A DNA stretch of 64,000 nucleotides, taken from contig NZ_RBXP01000013.1 of assembly GCF_003634965.1 (NCBI RefSeq), positions 310,001 to 374,000 on the forward strand. Reading direction: 5' to 3'. This stretch comes from Azonexus fungiphilus (GTDB lineage: Bacteria > Pseudomonadota > Gammaproteobacteria > Burkholderiales > Rhodocyclaceae). The notes beneath the pieces are model-generated. The model saw only the letters and a program-made list of their open reading frames with translations. It had not been told where the DNA came from and ran no database searches. Numbering within the stretch: the first letter of the stretch is position 1; each line of letters begins with the position of its first letter. Positions 25,704-35,740 of this stretch are shown in pieces. The position numbers and the translations under genes were made by a program.

Positions 25704-28700
25704 GCTTGATGCTCCTTGCGGAAAGCGGCGTAATAAAGGACCGGGATGACGACCAGGGTGAGCAGCGTCGCCACCAGGATGCCGAAGATCAGCGCCAGCG
25801 CCAGGCCGTTGAAGATCGGGTCGTCGACGATGAAGAGCGCGCCGAGCATCGCGGCCAGCGCGGTCAGCGCGATCGGCTTGGCGCGCACCGCCGCCGACTG
25901 GATCACCGCGGCGCGGAAATCGACGCCGGCGGCGACCTGCTGGCGGATGAAATCAACGAGCAGGATCGAGTTGCGGACGATGATGCCGGCCAGCGCGATC
26001 ATCCCGATCATCGAGGTGGCGGTGAACTGGGCGCCGAACAACGCATGCCCGGGCATGACGCCGATGATCGTCAGCGGGATCGGCGCCATGATCACCAGCG
26101 GCACCAGGTAGCTACCAAAGTGAGCGACCACCAGCAGATAGATCAGGATCAAGCCGACCGCGTAGGCCAGGCCCATGTCGCGGAAAGTCTCGTAGGTGAT
26201 CTGCCATTCGCCGTCCCACTTGATGCTGTAGCCGGCGTAGGGGTCGGCCGGCGGGCGGATGAACCATTCGCCGAGCCGGCCGCCTTCCTGCAATGGCATG
26301 CCCTCGCTCCGGCTGCGGATGTCGAACATGCCGTAGAGCGGCGAATCGAGCTTGCCGCCCATGTCGCCGAAGACCCGGACGACCGGCTGCAGGTCCTTGT
26401 GGTAGATGGTCTTCTCGCGCCCGGCCTGGCGCACCTCGACCAGTTCCGAGACCGGCACCAGATGGCCGTCGCCGGCGCGGACACGCAGCTTGAGCAGGGC
26501 ATCGAGCGTCGATTTCTGCGCCGCCGGCAGCGTGATCCGCACCGGCACCGCAAACTTCGCCCCGGTATTGCGCAGCGGCGTGACGTCGAGGCCGCCCAGG
26601 CCGATGCCGACGATGTCGACGATGTCGCGCTGGGCGACGCCGAGTTGGGCGGCCTTGGCCTGGAGGACGTGCAGCACCAGCTTGCCGGCATCGGCGTCGA
26701 TGCTGTCGTCGATGCCGACGATGTCGGGGGTCTGGGCAAAGACCCGGCGCAGCTGCCGGGCCACCTCGATCTGGCCGGCGTAGTCGGGACCATAGACCTC
26801 GGCGACGATCGGCGACAGCACCGGCGGCCCGGGCGGCACCTCGACCACCTTGGCGACGCCGCCGTTGCGCCGGCCGATGGCCTCGACCGCGTCGCGCAGC
26901 GAAACGGCGATGGCGTGGCTCTGCCGCGAGCGCTGCGCCTTGTCCACCAGGTTGACCTGGATGTCGCCCTTCTCCGGCGCCGAACGCAGGTAGTACTGGC
27001 GGACCAGGCCGTTGAAGTTGATCGGGCTGGCGCTGCCGGCGTAAGCCTGGTAATTGCTCACTTCCTCGACCGTGGCCAGCACGCCGCCGATTTCCTGGAG
27101 CACGCGCGCGGTTTCCTCGACCGGCGTGCCCAGCGGCATGTCGACGACGATCTGGAACTCGCTCTTGTTGTCGAAGGGCAGCATTTTCAGCACGACCCAC
27201 TGGAAGTAGGCCAGCGACATTGAACCGAGGATCAGCACGACGACGGCGACGGCCAGCTTGAGGCGTGCCGCGCCCCCGCTCAGCGGATCGAGGAAGGGCG
27301 TCAGCAGCTTGCGGAACATGCCGTCGAGGCGGGCGTCCAGCGTCGTCACCGCCGCCGGACCATGGCCGGCGGCGTCGGCGCGCATCAGGCGCAGCGCCAG
27401 CCAGGGCGTGACGACGAAGGCGATGGCCAGCGAGATGGCCATGCCCATCGACGAATTGATCGGGATCGGGCTCATGTACGGTCCCATCAGCCCGGAGACG
27501 AAGGCCATCGGCAACAGCGCGGCAATCACCGTCAGCGTCGCCAGGATGGTCGGTCCGCCGACCTCGTCGACGGCGCCGGGGATGATCTCGCGCAAGGATT
27601 TTTCCGGATGCAGGCCTTGCCAGCGGTGGATGTTCTCGACGACGACGATGGCGTCGTCGACGAGGATGCCGATCGAGAAGATCAGCGCGAACAGCGACAC
27701 CCGGTTCAGCGTGAAGCCCCAGGCCCAGGAGGCGAACAGGGTCGCCGCCAGGGTCAATGTCACGGCGATGCCGACGATCAGCGCTTCGCGCTTACCCAGG
27801 GCGAAGAACACCAGCAGTACAACAAAAGCGGTGGCGAAGGCCAGCTTGCCGATCAGTTTCTGCGCCTTCTCGGTCGCCGTCGCCCCGTAGTTGCGGGTAA
27901 CCGTGACCTCGACGCCGTCCGGGATGACGACGTTTTTCAGGCTTTCGATGCGGTCGACCGTCGCATTCGCGATATCGGCGGCATTGACGCCGGGCTGCTT
28001 GGAAAGCTGCAGGGTCACCGCCGGGAACTCGCCCGCCTTCGTTCCGTGCCAGGCGTAACGCCGCGGCTGGTCGGGGCCGGCGTCGACCGTGGCGACGTCG
28101 CCCAGGTAAACCGGCTTGCGCTCGCGCACCGCGACCACCAGGTTTTTCACATCGGCCGCCGTCTCGAGGAGGGCGCCGGTTTCGACGAGGATTTCGCGAT
28201 TGCCGCCGACCAGGCTGCCGGACGTCTGCGCGGTATTGGCCACGCTCAGCGCAGCAGCGATCTCCTGCGGCGTGATGGCAAAGGCGTTCATCCGCTCGCC
28301 GTCGAGCAGCACGCGCAGCACGTGGTCGGGGCCGCCGAGCGTGGACACGTCGCGCGTGCCCGGGATCCGTTTCAGTTCGATCTCGACCGCCCGCGCCACC
28401 TGCTGCAACTCGTAGGCCGAGCGCGCCGGATCGGCGGTATGGAAGGTCAGCGCGACGATCGGCACATCGTCGATGCCGCGTGGCTTGATCACCGGCTCGG
28501 CGACGCCGAGGCCGGCCGGCAGCCAGTCGCGGTGGCTGATCACGGTGTCGTGCAGGCGCAGCACCGCGTCGTTGTACTTGACGCCAACCGCGAACTGCAC
28601 GGTGAGCACCGCCCGGCCCGGCTGCGCCATCGAATACACGTGTTCGACACCGTGCATGCGCGACAGCACCTGCTCGCCCGGCGTTGCCAGCAGGCTCTCG

Positions 28701-28906
28701 ACGTCACGGACCGAGGCCCCGGGCCAGGCGACCAGCACGTCGGCCATGGTCACGTCGATCTGCGGCTCTTCCTCGCGCGGCGTCACCAGCGTCGCGAAAA
28801 CACCGAGCAGGAAGGCGACCAGCGCCAGCAGCGGGGTGATGCGCGAATCCTGGAAGGCCGCAGCGAGGCGGCCGGCGATGCCCGGCGCGGCGGAGTCGGC
28901 GGCCAC
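25700..28906 (-). CDS. RND-family efflux pump inner-membrane transporter
   Basis: 1068 residues, the full size for AcrB-type pumps. Features are an N-terminal helix, two large periplasmic loops, and helix 4 with the proton-relay acidic pair in FSIGILVDDAIVVVENIHRW. The second half repeats the layout up to LVATLLTLVVIPVLYY. Residues EEEPQIDVTMADVLVAWPGASVRDVE are the porter PN1 start. Three bases separate it from the adaptor gene upstream. No outer-membrane channel gene is adjacent, so it may share a TolC. The substrate cannot be read. Confidence 0.92.
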   Translation of the reverse strand: MAADSAAPGIAGRLAAAFQDSRITPLLALVAFLLGVFATLVTPREEEPQIDVTMADVLVAWPGASVRDVESLLATPGEQVLSRMHGVEHVYSMAQPGRAVLTVQFAVGVKYNDAVLRLHDTVISHRDWLPAGLGVAEPVIKPRGIDDVPIVALTFHTADPARSAYELQQVARAVEIELKRIPGTRDVSTLGGPDHVLRVLLDGERMNAFAITPQEIAAALSVANTAQTSGSLVGGNREILVETGALLETAADVKNLVVAVRERKPVYLGDVATVDAGPDQPRRYAWHGTKAGEFPAVTLQLSKQPGVNAADIANATVDRIESLKNVVIPDGVEVTVTRNYGATATEKAQKLIGKLAFATAFVVLLVFFALGKREALIVGIAVTLTLAATLFASWAWGFTLNRVSLFALIFSIGILVDDAIVVVENIHRWQGLHPEKSLREIIPGAVDEVGGPTILATLTVIAALLPMAFVSGLMGPYMSPIPINSSMGMAISLAIAFVVTPWLALRLMRADAAGHGPAAVTTLDARLDGMFRKLLTPFLDPLSGGAARLKLAVAVVVLILGSMSLAYFQWVVLKMLPFDNKSEFQIVVDMPLGTPVEETARVLQEIGGVLATVEEVSNYQAYAGSASPINFNGLVRQYYLRSAPEKGDIQVNLVDKAQRSRQSHAIAVSLRDAVEAIGRRNGGVAKVVEVPPGPPVLSPIVAEVYGPDYAGQIEVARQLRRVFAQTPDIVGIDDSIDADAGKLVLHVLQAKAAQLGVAQRDIVDIVGIGLGGLDVTPLRNTGAKFAVPVRITLPAAQKSTLDALLKLRVRAGDGHLVPVSELVEVRQAGREKTIYHKDLQPVVRVFGDMGGKLDSPLYGMFDIRSRSEGMPLQEGGRLGEWFIRPPADPYAGYSIKWDGEWQITYETFRDMGLAYAVGLILIYLLVVAHFGSYLVPLVIMAPIPLTIIGVMPGHALFGAQFTATSMIGMIALAGIIVRNSILLVDFIRQQVAAGVDFRAAVIQSAAVRAKPIALTALAAMLGALFIVDDPIFNGLALALIFGILVATLLTLVVIPVLYYAAFRKEHQA

Positions 28907-28909
28907 GGC

Positions 28910-29896
28910 CTAGTTGCCCGGACGCGGCGGCAACGCCGCCCGCCGCGCATCGACGACCACCTTGTCGCCGGCGGCCAGCCCCGCCAGCACCTCGAAGCCG
29001 CCGTCACCGACAGCTTCGCCCAGGCGCAGCTGGCGCAAGCTCAGCCGCCCGTCGGCCAGCTGCACATAGACAGCGGCGACTTCGCCGCGACGGAGCACGG
29101 CGCTGGCTGGCACGGTCAGCTTGTCGGCGCTGCCGGTGATGAAGCGGACGCGGGCGAACATGCCCGGCACGGCTTCCGGCAGCGGCGGCAGGCTGACGCG
29201 CACCAGCGACACGTGGGTCGCCGCGTCGGCGGTCGGCAGCAGTTGCACGGCGGTCGCCTCGACCGACTTGCCGAGTTCGGGAAACTCGACCCGCGCCGTG
29301 CGCACCCGGCGCATTTCCGCCAGTCGGTGCTGCGGGATGCTGGCGCTGACGCGCAGGCCGCCCGGCTGGTAGATCGTGAACAGCGGCGTGCCCGGCAGCG
29401 CCATGTCGCCGGCCTCGGCGTGGCGGCGGGCGACGACGCCGGCGATCGGGGCGACGATGGTGGCATGGCTCTGGCCGGCGCCGGCGGCGCTGCGCTCGGC
29501 GGCGGCGGCATCGAGATCGGCGCGGGCCTTGTCGAGCGCCGCCTGGCTGACGAAATTCTGTGCCTGCAACTGGCGCTGGCGCTCGTAGCTGAGCCGGGCC
29601 ACCGTGTATTGCGCCTCGGCGGCACGCGCCGCCTCGCTCGCCTCGCGGGCGTCGAGGCGCATCAGCAGCGCCCCGCGGGCGACCGTCTGGCCGGCATCGG
29701 CGTGTACCTCGACGACGCGGCCGGCAACCCGCGCGCCAACCGTCGCCTGGTGCACCGCCTCGACCACCGATTCGGCGACAAAACCGAGGGCCACCGGCTG
29801 CGGGCGGACGACGACCACCGGCAAGGCGTCGGCCGCGAATGTCACGGTCGACGTCAGTCCGAGGGCAAAAACCAGAACGGCGGCGATGGGCTTCAT
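28910..29896 (-). CDS. RND efflux periplasmic adaptor
   Basis: 328 residues. The signal peptide (MKPIAAVLVFALGLTSTVTFAA) is followed by lipoyl halves (GARVAGRVVEVHADAGQTVARGALLMRLD and ATIVAPIAGVVARRHAEAGD) flanking a short coiled coil, and then a barrel domain. An ATG 12 bases upstream (29908) is also in frame, but neither start has a strong SD. It pairs with the RND transporter three bases downstream. No regulator gene is attached; a weak inverted repeat lies at the start. Confidence 0.88.
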   Translation of the reverse strand: MKPIAAVLVFALGLTSTVTFAADALPVVVVRPQPVALGFVAESVVEAVHQATVGARVAGRVVEVHADAGQTVARGALLMRLDAREASEAARAAEAQYTVARLSYERQRQLQAQNFVSQAALDKARADLDAAAAERSAAGAGQSHATIVAPIAGVVARRHAEAGDMALPGTPLFTIYQPGGLRVSASIPQHRLAEMRRVRTARVEFPELGKSVEATAVQLLPTADAATHVSLVRVSLPPLPEAVPGMFARVRFITGSADKLTVPASAVLRRGEVAAVYVQLADGRLSLRQLRLGEAVGDGGFEVLAGLAAGDKVVVDARRAALPPRPGN

Positions 29897-29900
29897 GAAT

Positions 29901-29916
29901 ATAAGCATACGCTAAT
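29901..29916. promoter_or_regulatory. Imperfect inverted repeat ATAAGC-N4-GCTAAT at the RND operon start
   Basis: Six-base arms with one mismatch around ATAC, immediately upstream of the preferred start at 29896 and covering the alternative ATG. Could be a repressor operator; no matching regulator gene is in the window. Confidence 0.25.
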
Positions 29917-29957
29917 TCACGAAGCCGCCGCAAGCGCGGCGCGCCGTCAGGGGTCGA

Positions 29958-31235
29958 TCAGGCAGCCTGCCAGATGTTGCGGCAGCCGGTTTCGCGGATG
30001 CGCCAGCTGGCTGCGGCACCGAGCGCCGCGCACAAGGTCACCGCGAGCACGCCGTGCTGCCAGGTGGCGACGTCGTAGACCCGGGCGCCGGCGAGCGTCT
30101 CGCCCTGCCAGCCGAGGTCCATGATCCAGCCGACGACCGGCTGCATGATTGCGGCACAGAGGAAGCCGCCCATGTTGGCGACGCTGGTCGACATCCCCGA
30201 CAGCAAGGGCGGATTGACCTCCTTGGCACACGCCCAGGTCAGGCTGAAGCCGGCGGTGGACAGGCCGAGCAGGGCAAAAAGCGCGTACGACAGGGCCAGC
30301 GGCAGGGTCACGCAGGAGAGCAGAACCAGCCAGATCGCGACGTACAGGTGCGAGACCGCGATCATCACCGGCTTGCGCCGGCCGAGCCGGTCGGAAAGGC
30401 TGCCGATGAACAGGCAGCCGACAGCGAAGCCACCGAACCACAACGACAGGTGGCTGGCGGCGACGGCACGCTCCATGGCGTGCACCTGCATCAGGTAGGG
30501 TGTTGCCCACAAGCCGGCAAAGGTGAAGAACGAACCGGACATGCCGGTATTGACCAGCGCCGCCGGCCAGGTGGCGCGGTTGCGGATCACCGCCAGCAGG
30601 CTGGAGAGCACGGCGGTGCGGTCGAAACGCGGACGCACCGCCTCGCCCGAGGCGGTCGGCGCATCGCGGACGAGCAGCCAGCAGAGCACGCCGAGGACCA
30701 GCGACACCACGCCGACGCCGATGAACACGCCGCGCCAGCCGGTCGCCTGGGCGAGCGCCGAGAGCGGCGCCCCGGCCAGCACCGAGCCGAGGTTGCCGAC
30801 CAGCATGCAGATGCCGACGATGGTCGCGAAGCGGTTTTCCTCGAACCACACGGCGACCAGCTTGAGCATCGCGATGAAGATCACCGAAACGCCGAGGCCG
30901 ACCAGGGTGCGGCCAACCAGCGCGATCTCGAGCGTCGGCGCCAGGCCGAAGAGCAGGCTGCCGACGCCGCCGACCAGGCCGCCGAGTGCGAGGATCCGGC
31001 GCGGGCCGAGGGTATCGGCAAGGATCCCGGTCGGGATCTGCATGACCGTGTAGATGTAGAAATAGGTGGCGGCGAGCACGCCGAGCGAAGCCGCCGAGGT
31101 CTGGAAGGCGGCGGCCAGGTCCTGGGCGATGCCGGCCGGCGCGAAACGCTGGAAGAACGAAAGGATGTACGCCAGCGCGACGATGGCCAGGGCCATCCAG
31201 CGCCGTCGCCGCTGTTCGGAAGTCAACGGCTGCAT
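29958..31235 (-). CDS. Major facilitator superfamily transporter
   Basis: 425 residues with 12 predicted helices. Typical MFS signatures are GILADTLGPRRILALGG between helices 2 and 3 and LSDRLGRRKPVMI between 8 and 9. The start SYILSFFQRFAPAGIAQDL-like region (ILSFFQRFAPAGI) is seen in the nitrate/organic-anion and phthalate-type subgroups. Strong GGAG before the ATG. A 61-base gap separates it from the RND adaptor on the same strand. Substrate unknown. Confidence 0.88.
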   Translation of the reverse strand: MQPLTSEQRRRRWMALAIVALAYILSFFQRFAPAGIAQDLAAAFQTSAASLGVLAATYFYIYTVMQIPTGILADTLGPRRILALGGLVGGVGSLLFGLAPTLEIALVGRTLVGLGVSVIFIAMLKLVAVWFEENRFATIVGICMLVGNLGSVLAGAPLSALAQATGWRGVFIGVGVVSLVLGVLCWLLVRDAPTASGEAVRPRFDRTAVLSSLLAVIRNRATWPAALVNTGMSGSFFTFAGLWATPYLMQVHAMERAVAASHLSLWFGGFAVGCLFIGSLSDRLGRRKPVMIAVSHLYVAIWLVLLSCVTLPLALSYALFALLGLSTAGFSLTWACAKEVNPPLLSGMSTSVANMGGFLCAAIMQPVVGWIMDLGWQGETLAGARVYDVATWQHGVLAVTLCAALGAAASWRIRETGCRNIWQAA

Positions 31236-31297
31236 GTCTGTCTCCGTCAGGTTGTGATGTCAGGCGCCTCTGCGGGCGCCTTGCTGCTCAGGCCAAC

Positions 31298-31603
31298 TTA
31301 CTTGAACGACAGGACCCACTTGGCCAGCGTCGCCGCCTCGGCATCGCTGACCGCGTTGGCGGGCATCGGCACCTTGCCCCATTCGTCCTTGCTGCCGCCC
31401 TTGATCTTGCCGGCGAGCGCCGCTTCGGCCCCCTTTTCGGCAGCGCGCTTGGCAGCGATTTCCTTGTAGCTCGGGCCGACGATCTTGCGTTCGATCGAGT
31501 GGCAGGTCATGCAGTTCTTGGCCTTGGCCAGCTCCTCCGAGGCCTGGGCCGGCGCCATGACGACGATCACGGTCAACAGCGCGGGAATGGCTTTTTTGAT
31601 CAT
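31298..31603 (-). CDS. Small class I cytochrome c (c551/c5 type)
   Basis: 101 residues, a signal peptide (MIKKAIPALLTVIVVMAPAQA) plus about 80 mature residues. One heme site CMTCH lies near 31-35 and the Met ligand is in KVPMPANA near 77. The layout KNCMTCHS...VGPSYKEIAAKR...KVPMPAN...LAKWVLS is that of cytochrome c551 electron carriers of denitrifiers and other respirers. It has a strong GGAGG site. It would shuttle electrons in the periplasm; partners are not in the window. Confidence 0.9.
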   Translation of the reverse strand: MIKKAIPALLTVIVVMAPAQASEELAKAKNCMTCHSIERKIVGPSYKEIAAKRAAEKGAEAALAGKIKGGSKDEWGKVPMPANAVSDAEAATLAKWVLSFK

Positions 31604-31646
31604 TATTTATCCTCCGTATGAATGGGGTCTTGGCCCCGCCCGGAGT

Positions 31647-32036
31647 CTAACCCGAGTTGCCGGAAAAGCGCAGCCACTCCCGCAGCTGGTCGGGCAGCGT
31701 CGTCCAGTTCACCGGCTTGGCCAGGTGTCGGGCCGGCAGGGCGGCCAGTGCCGCCGCGAAGGCGGCATCCTCGCGCCCGGTCAGGAGGACGATCGGCAGG
31801 TCCGTTCCGTCGCGGCGACGCAGTTCGGCAGCAACCTGCAGGCCATCGCGGCCGGGCATCTCGACATCGAGCAGGACGATGTCGAAGCGCCCCGGCTCGG
31901 CACAGGCGGCAAGCGCAGCATCGCCGTCGGCAACCAGGCACAGGTCGAAATCCGGCGCCGCGAGCACAGCCCGCAGCAGGATCGCCATGGTCGGATCGTC
32001 GTCGGCGGCAAGTACGCGGAGGGCTGTCATGCTCAT
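31647..32036 (-). CDS. Stand-alone CheY-like receiver protein
   Basis: 129 residues, receiver domain only: acidic pocket ADDD near 10-13, phospho-acceptor in VLLDVEMPG near 57, Thr in VLLTGRE and Lys in HLAKPV. No output domain. Its ATG overlaps the stop of the hybrid kinase (four bases), so it is part of a phosphorelay operon HPt-hybrid kinase-receiver. It may act as a phosphate sink or as the terminal messenger by protein contact. Confidence 0.9.
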   Translation of the reverse strand: MSMTALRVLAADDDPTMAILLRAVLAAPDFDLCLVADGDAALAACAEPGRFDIVLLDVEMPGRDGLQVAAELRRRDGTDLPIVLLTGREDAAFAAALAALPARHLAKPVNWTTLPDQLREWLRFSGNSG

Positions 32037-34396
32037 CGCAACTCCTTGTCAAGCAAGGCCGCCAGGGCCTCGCGCACGGCATCCCATTCGCTGGCCAGGC
32101 CGGCATTGAGAGCCTGGACTTCCTCGGCCCGGCCGGCGCGGCACAAGCCCTCAACTTCGCGGCAGAGGCCGGCGAAACGCAGGGCGCCGACGTTGTAGCT
32201 GCTCGACTTGAGCGTGTGGCAGGCGCTCGCCATCGCCACCGCATCACCGGCCGCCAGCGCCTGCTGGTAATCCTGCCAGAGCCCTTCGCCCCCTCGCAGA
32301 TAAGCCTCGACCAGTTGTCGGATCAGCGCATTGGCGCCGGCCGGCGCCAGGCTGCGCATCTGCTCGAAGGCCCCGGGATCAAGCGGACTCGCCGCCGTCA
32401 GCGCACCACCGCCGCTGGCCGTCGCTTGCGGCTTGCGCCGCTCGCGCGGCAGCCAGCGCTCGAGCACGGCCAGCATTTCCTCGCCGCGATAGGGTTTGGC
32501 CAGATAGTCGTCCATCCCCGCCGCCAGGCAGCGCTCACGATCATCGTTCATGGCGTTGGCGGTCAGCGCGACCACCGGCAGCCGCGGACTGCCGCCCTGC
32601 GTCTCGCGCTGGCGCAAGGCCGCGCAGGCGGAAAAACCGTCGAGCACCGGCATCTGGCAATCCATCAGGACCAGGTCGAAATGCTCCTGCGCAAGCATGT
32701 CCAGCGCCTGCTGGCCGTTGGTGACGACCAGTACCTGCAGGCCGAAGCGCTCGAGGTGGGTGCGTGCGACGATCTGGTTGCTCTCGTTGTCCTCGGCCAG
32801 CAAGACGCGTCCGCGCAAGCGCGGCAACGCCGGTTCGGCGGCCTCGGCCTGCGGCCCGACCCGGCGCAACGTCGCCGCAGCGTCAACGTCGGCCAGACCG
32901 GGTTCGACCAGCGGCAGTTCGAGCGAAACGGTAAAGCAGGCACCGGCGCCGGGCCGGCTATCGACGCCAATCGTGCCGCCCATCATGTCGACCAGGCGCC
33001 GGCAGATCGCCAGGCCGAGCCCGGTACCGCCAAAGCGGCGGGTGGTCGAGCCATCGGCCTGGGCGAAGTGCTCGAAGATGCGCTGCTGCGCCTCGAGCGG
33101 AATGCCGATGCCGCTGTCGCGCACCTGCAGTTCGCAGCGCAGACGATCGGCGGCGGCCGGCAGACGGCGCAGGACCACCGCGATTTCGCCCTGATCGGTG
33201 AACTTGACTGCATTGTTGAGCAGGTTGGCAACCACCTGGCGCAGGCGCAGCGCGTCCCCGCGGACCCGCAGGGAACCGGCGGCCGGCAGTTCGATCAGCA
33301 GGGCCAGGCCTTTCTTGTGCGCCGGGCGCGAGAATAGTTCGACCGCATCCTCGAGCAACTGGCCGAGGTCGAAAACCGTCTCCTCGAGTTCGAAATGCCC
33401 CGACTCGATCTTGGAAAAATCGAGCACGTCGTTGATGATCGCCAGCAGGTGGCGGCCGGAACGGTCGACCGCCTCGACGAACTGGCGCTGCGTCGGTGTC
33501 AGCTCGGTATTGAGCAGGAGTTCGGTCATTCCGAGAACGCCGTTCATCGGCGTCCGGATCTCGTGACTCATCGTTGCCAGGAACTCGCTCTTGGCCTGGC
33601 TGCCGGCCTCGGCCACCTCCTTCGCCTGGCGCAACTCGCGCGTGCGCTGCTCGACGATCTGCTCGAGGTTGCCGAGATGCGAGGCCAGCCAGTGGTCGCG
33701 CTCGCGAATCTGCGCGACCATCTGGTTGAAACCTTCGCTGAGACGGTCGAACTCGGCGATGTCGGCGTGCGGCGCGCGGGCATCGAGGCGACCGAGCGAG
33801 ATTTCGGCCATGCTTTCGTTGAGCAGCCCGAGCGGCCGCATCGCCCCTTCGACCTCGGCCGCCTGCAGGCGCAGGATGACCCACAGCGCCAGCGCGAATT
33901 CGACCAGGATCAGCAGCGCGTAAGCCAGCAACTGCCCGTGCAACTGCGCCAGGTCGATACTGATCCCTATCCAGCCGACCTGAGCACCGTCACGCACGAC
34001 CGGACCGGCAAAGTCGATGCGGTCCCAGGCCACGCGGTAACCGTCCCGGATGTCCTCAGGCCAGGCGTGAGGAACGGCCTCGACGTCCGGACGGCGATAT
34101 TCGAAAAACAGGGCACCGCCGCTGCGGTAAAGGGCCAGCGAACGCAAGTCGGTCTGCGCATGCAGGATGTTCGCATAGCCGGGCGAAAGGACGTTTTCGT
34201 CGCCGTTCAGGCTGCCGGCAAATGTATCCTGGAGCAGCGCCAGGCGCGCCCGGCTTTCATCGATGCGCTCCCCGAGATTGAGCCATCCTGCGGTCAACAG
34301 GATCAGCAAGGCCAAAACCAGGAAGGCCGGCAGCAGGACCTTGAGATTGGTCCCGGTCAGGTGCCGGCTGAGCGATGCCGGCCGGCTCTGGCTCAC
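32033..34396 (-). CDS. Hybrid sensor histidine kinase with receiver and HPt domains
   Basis: 787 residues. Order: helix at about 20-38, periplasmic sensor to about 150, helix at 155-175, HAMP, coiled coil, HisKA with His near 278 ([13 protein letters not shown]), HATPase ([28 protein letters not shown]), receiver ([10 protein letters not shown] and LVLMDCQMP), and a C-terminal HPt with [12 protein letters not shown]. This is a full BvgS/BarA-type phosphorelay in one protein. It is coupled by overlap to a separate HPt-like gene upstream and a receiver downstream. The signal is unknown. Confidence 0.93.
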   Translation of the reverse strand: MSQSRPASLSRHLTGTNLKVLLPAFLVLALLILLTAGWLNLGERIDESRARLALLQDTFAGSLNGDENVLSPGYANILHAQTDLRSLALYRSGGALFFEYRRPDVEAVPHAWPEDIRDGYRVAWDRIDFAGPVVRDGAQVGWIGISIDLAQLHGQLLAYALLILVEFALALWVILRLQAAEVEGAMRPLGLLNESMAEISLGRLDARAPHADIAEFDRLSEGFNQMVAQIRERDHWLASHLGNLEQIVEQRTRELRQAKEVAEAGSQAKSEFLATMSHEIRTPMNGVLGMTELLLNTELTPTQRQFVEAVDRSGRHLLAIINDVLDFSKIESGHFELEETVFDLGQLLEDAVELFSRPAHKKGLALLIELPAAGSLRVRGDALRLRQVVANLLNNAVKFTDQGEIAVVLRRLPAAADRLRCELQVRDSGIGIPLEAQQRIFEHFAQADGSTTRRFGGTGLGLAICRRLVDMMGGTIGVDSRPGAGACFTVSLELPLVEPGLADVDAAATLRRVGPQAEAAEPALPRLRGRVLLAEDNESNQIVARTHLERFGLQVLVVTNGQQALDMLAQEHFDLVLMDCQMPVLDGFSACAALRQRETQGGSPRLPVVALTANAMNDDRERCLAAGMDDYLAKPYRGEEMLAVLERWLPRERRKPQATASGGGALTAASPLDPGAFEQMRSLAPAGANALIRQLVEAYLRGGEGLWQDYQQALAAGDAVAMASACHTLKSSSYNVGALRFAGLCREVEGLCRAGRAEEVQALNAGLASEWDAVREALAALLDKELR

Positions 34397-34785
34397 GGTC
34401 GCTCCGGCAAGTCGCAGCCGGCGTCCTGCCAGGCCCGGGCAGCGGCGCCCCAGGCCCGGTCGAAGGCTTCACCGAGCAGCGTCCGCCAGTTCCCGGGTAT
34501 CTCTTCGGGCTTGCCGTCGAGGCGCGAGAGCAGGGCCTTCTCGAGACGCTCGGCAGCCGCGGCCAGGGTCACCGCACCGACATTCGCCGCGGCGCTGCGC
34601 AGCGCATGCACCTGCCGGCGCTCGGCAGCGTCGTCGCCGACACTTGCCTGCCATGTCGTTTTCCAGCCGGCAAAATGATGCACGAAGAAACCGACCGCCT
34701 GCCACCACAGTTCAGGGCGATCAAGCATGCGGGCCACGGCATCCTCGACATCGAAGCCATCGAGCTTTTGGGGAATCAGCATCAT
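34393..34785 (-). CDS. Stand-alone HPt-like phosphotransfer protein
   Basis: 130 residues from [21 protein letters not shown]. The HPt motif is [16 protein letters not shown]: phosphorylatable His, Arg in place of the usual Lys, then the small-residue stretch and GA. The helical regions before and after fit a four-helix bundle. Start choice is uncertain, since two Met codons are adjacent and SD is weak. Its stop overlaps the hybrid kinase ATG. Having a separate HPt beside a kinase that already has one is unusual. Confidence 0.72.
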   Translation of the reverse strand: MMLIPQKLDGFDVEDAVARMLDRPELWWQAVGFFVHHFAGWKTTWQASVGDDAAERRQVHALRSAAANVGAVTLAAAAERLEKALLSRLDGKPEEIPGNWRTLLGEAFDRAWGAAARAWQDAGCDLPERP

Positions 34786-34923
34786 CGGGGGACACCACCG
34801 GCATTGGGAGAAGTGGTCATTCTCCCGCGTCCGCCCAGAGGCAAGGTTGAAGAATCGTAAAGCCGGACTGCCGCACGAGCGAAGGGAGCCACGCCGTCCC
34901 GCCCGGCAGCCACACACTTCCCT

Positions 34924-34940
34924 TTACAATGCATTACAAT
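34924..34940. promoter_or_regulatory. TTACAAT direct repeats before the OmpR-type regulator gene
   Basis: TTACAAT at 34924-34930 and 34934-34940, a 10-base period, ending 29 bases before the regulator ATG. This could be an autoregulatory OmpR-family site or overlapping -10 elements. Confidence 0.35.
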
Positions 34941-34969
34941 CGCTTCCATTGAGCATCTTTGTCCAACCC

Positions 34970-35680
34970 ATGACCCAGACCGCACTGATCGTCGAAGATG
35001 ACCCGGGAACTCGCCACGTGCTCGGGACGACGCTCGCCACGGCCGGCATCGAGAGTATTTTCGCCGAAAACGGAGCAGCGATGTGGCGTCTCCTCGGCCA
35101 GAGCCCGGACGTCATCATTCTCGACCTGAGCCTGCCCGATGCCGATGGTCTCGAGCTTTTGCGGCAACTGCGCCAGCAATCCGAAGTTCCGGTCCTGATC
35201 CATTCGACCCGCTCGGACGAAATCGAACGCATCATCGGTATCGAAATCGGTGCCGACGATTTCCTGCCCAAGCCCTGCAACATGCGCGAACTGCTGGCGC
35301 GTACGCGCAGCCTGCTGCGGCGCAGCCAGTTGCGCAGTGCGCCGGCACCGCTGCGCCCGGAAATGCGACGCCTGCGCTTCGCCCACTGGACGCTCGACAC
35401 GGCCGCACGCGAGTTGCTCAACGGTGACGGCCAGCCGGTGTCCATCGGGGTTTCCGGCTTTGCGCTGCTGATGGCCTTCCTCGAGCATCCGTTCGAGCCC
35501 TTGTCGCGTGAAAAGCTGTCGCGCGTACTCAAGCGGGAATATGTTCCCTACGACCGGATCATCGACGTGCACGTCAGCCAGATCCGGCGCATCCTCGGCA
35601 ATCAGCCCGACGGCAGCAGCTTCATCAAGACCCTGCGCTCGCAGGGCTACGTCTTCGTTTCATCGGTCGAAGCTGGCTGA
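34970..35680 (+). CDS. OmpR-family response regulator, divergent from the phosphorelay operon
   Basis: 236 residues. Receiver: VEDD near 8-11, Asp near 52 in VIILDLSLPD, and Lys in DDFLPKPCNM. The winged-helix domain starts near 145 (FAHWTLDTAARELL) and ends with IDVHVSQIRRILG and RSQGYVFVSS. The long upstream frame is not used, because MTQTALIVEDD is the normal start. Placement head-to-head with HPt-hybrid kinase-receiver suggests it is the DNA-binding output of that relay. A strong terminator follows. Confidence 0.92.
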   Translation: MTQTALIVEDDPGTRHVLGTTLATAGIESIFAENGAAMWRLLGQSPDVIILDLSLPDADGLELLRQLRQQSEVPVLIHSTRSDEIERIIGIEIGADDFLPKPCNMRELLARTRSLLRRSQLRSAPAPLRPEMRRLRFAHWTLDTAARELLNGDGQPVSIGVSGFALLMAFLEHPFEPLSREKLSRVLKREYVPYDRIIDVHVSQIRRILGNQPDGSSFIKTLRSQGYVFVSSVEAG

Positions 35681-35700
35681 ACGAGAGACAGCGACAACAA

Positions 35701-35728
35701 AAAACCGGGGAAAACCCCGGTTTTTTTT
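35701..35728 (+). terminator. Strong intrinsic terminator after the response regulator
   Basis: AAAACCGGGG, loop AAAA, then CCCCGGTTTT followed by more T residues. The A-run on the left makes it work in both directions, so it can also stop transcription of the TolC-like gene coming from the other side. Confidence 0.92.
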
Positions 35729-35740
35729 CGCTTCAATGAT

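Noticed and set aside
27362..30124. 920-codon plus-strand frame across the RND transporter and adaptor
   Set aside because: It spans two clear genes on the other strand, is Arg/Gln/His-rich and has no domain or membrane pattern.
31262..31281. Hairpin AGGCGCC-N6-GGCGCCT after the cytochrome c gene
   Set aside because: No T-run on either strand; too weak to call a terminator.
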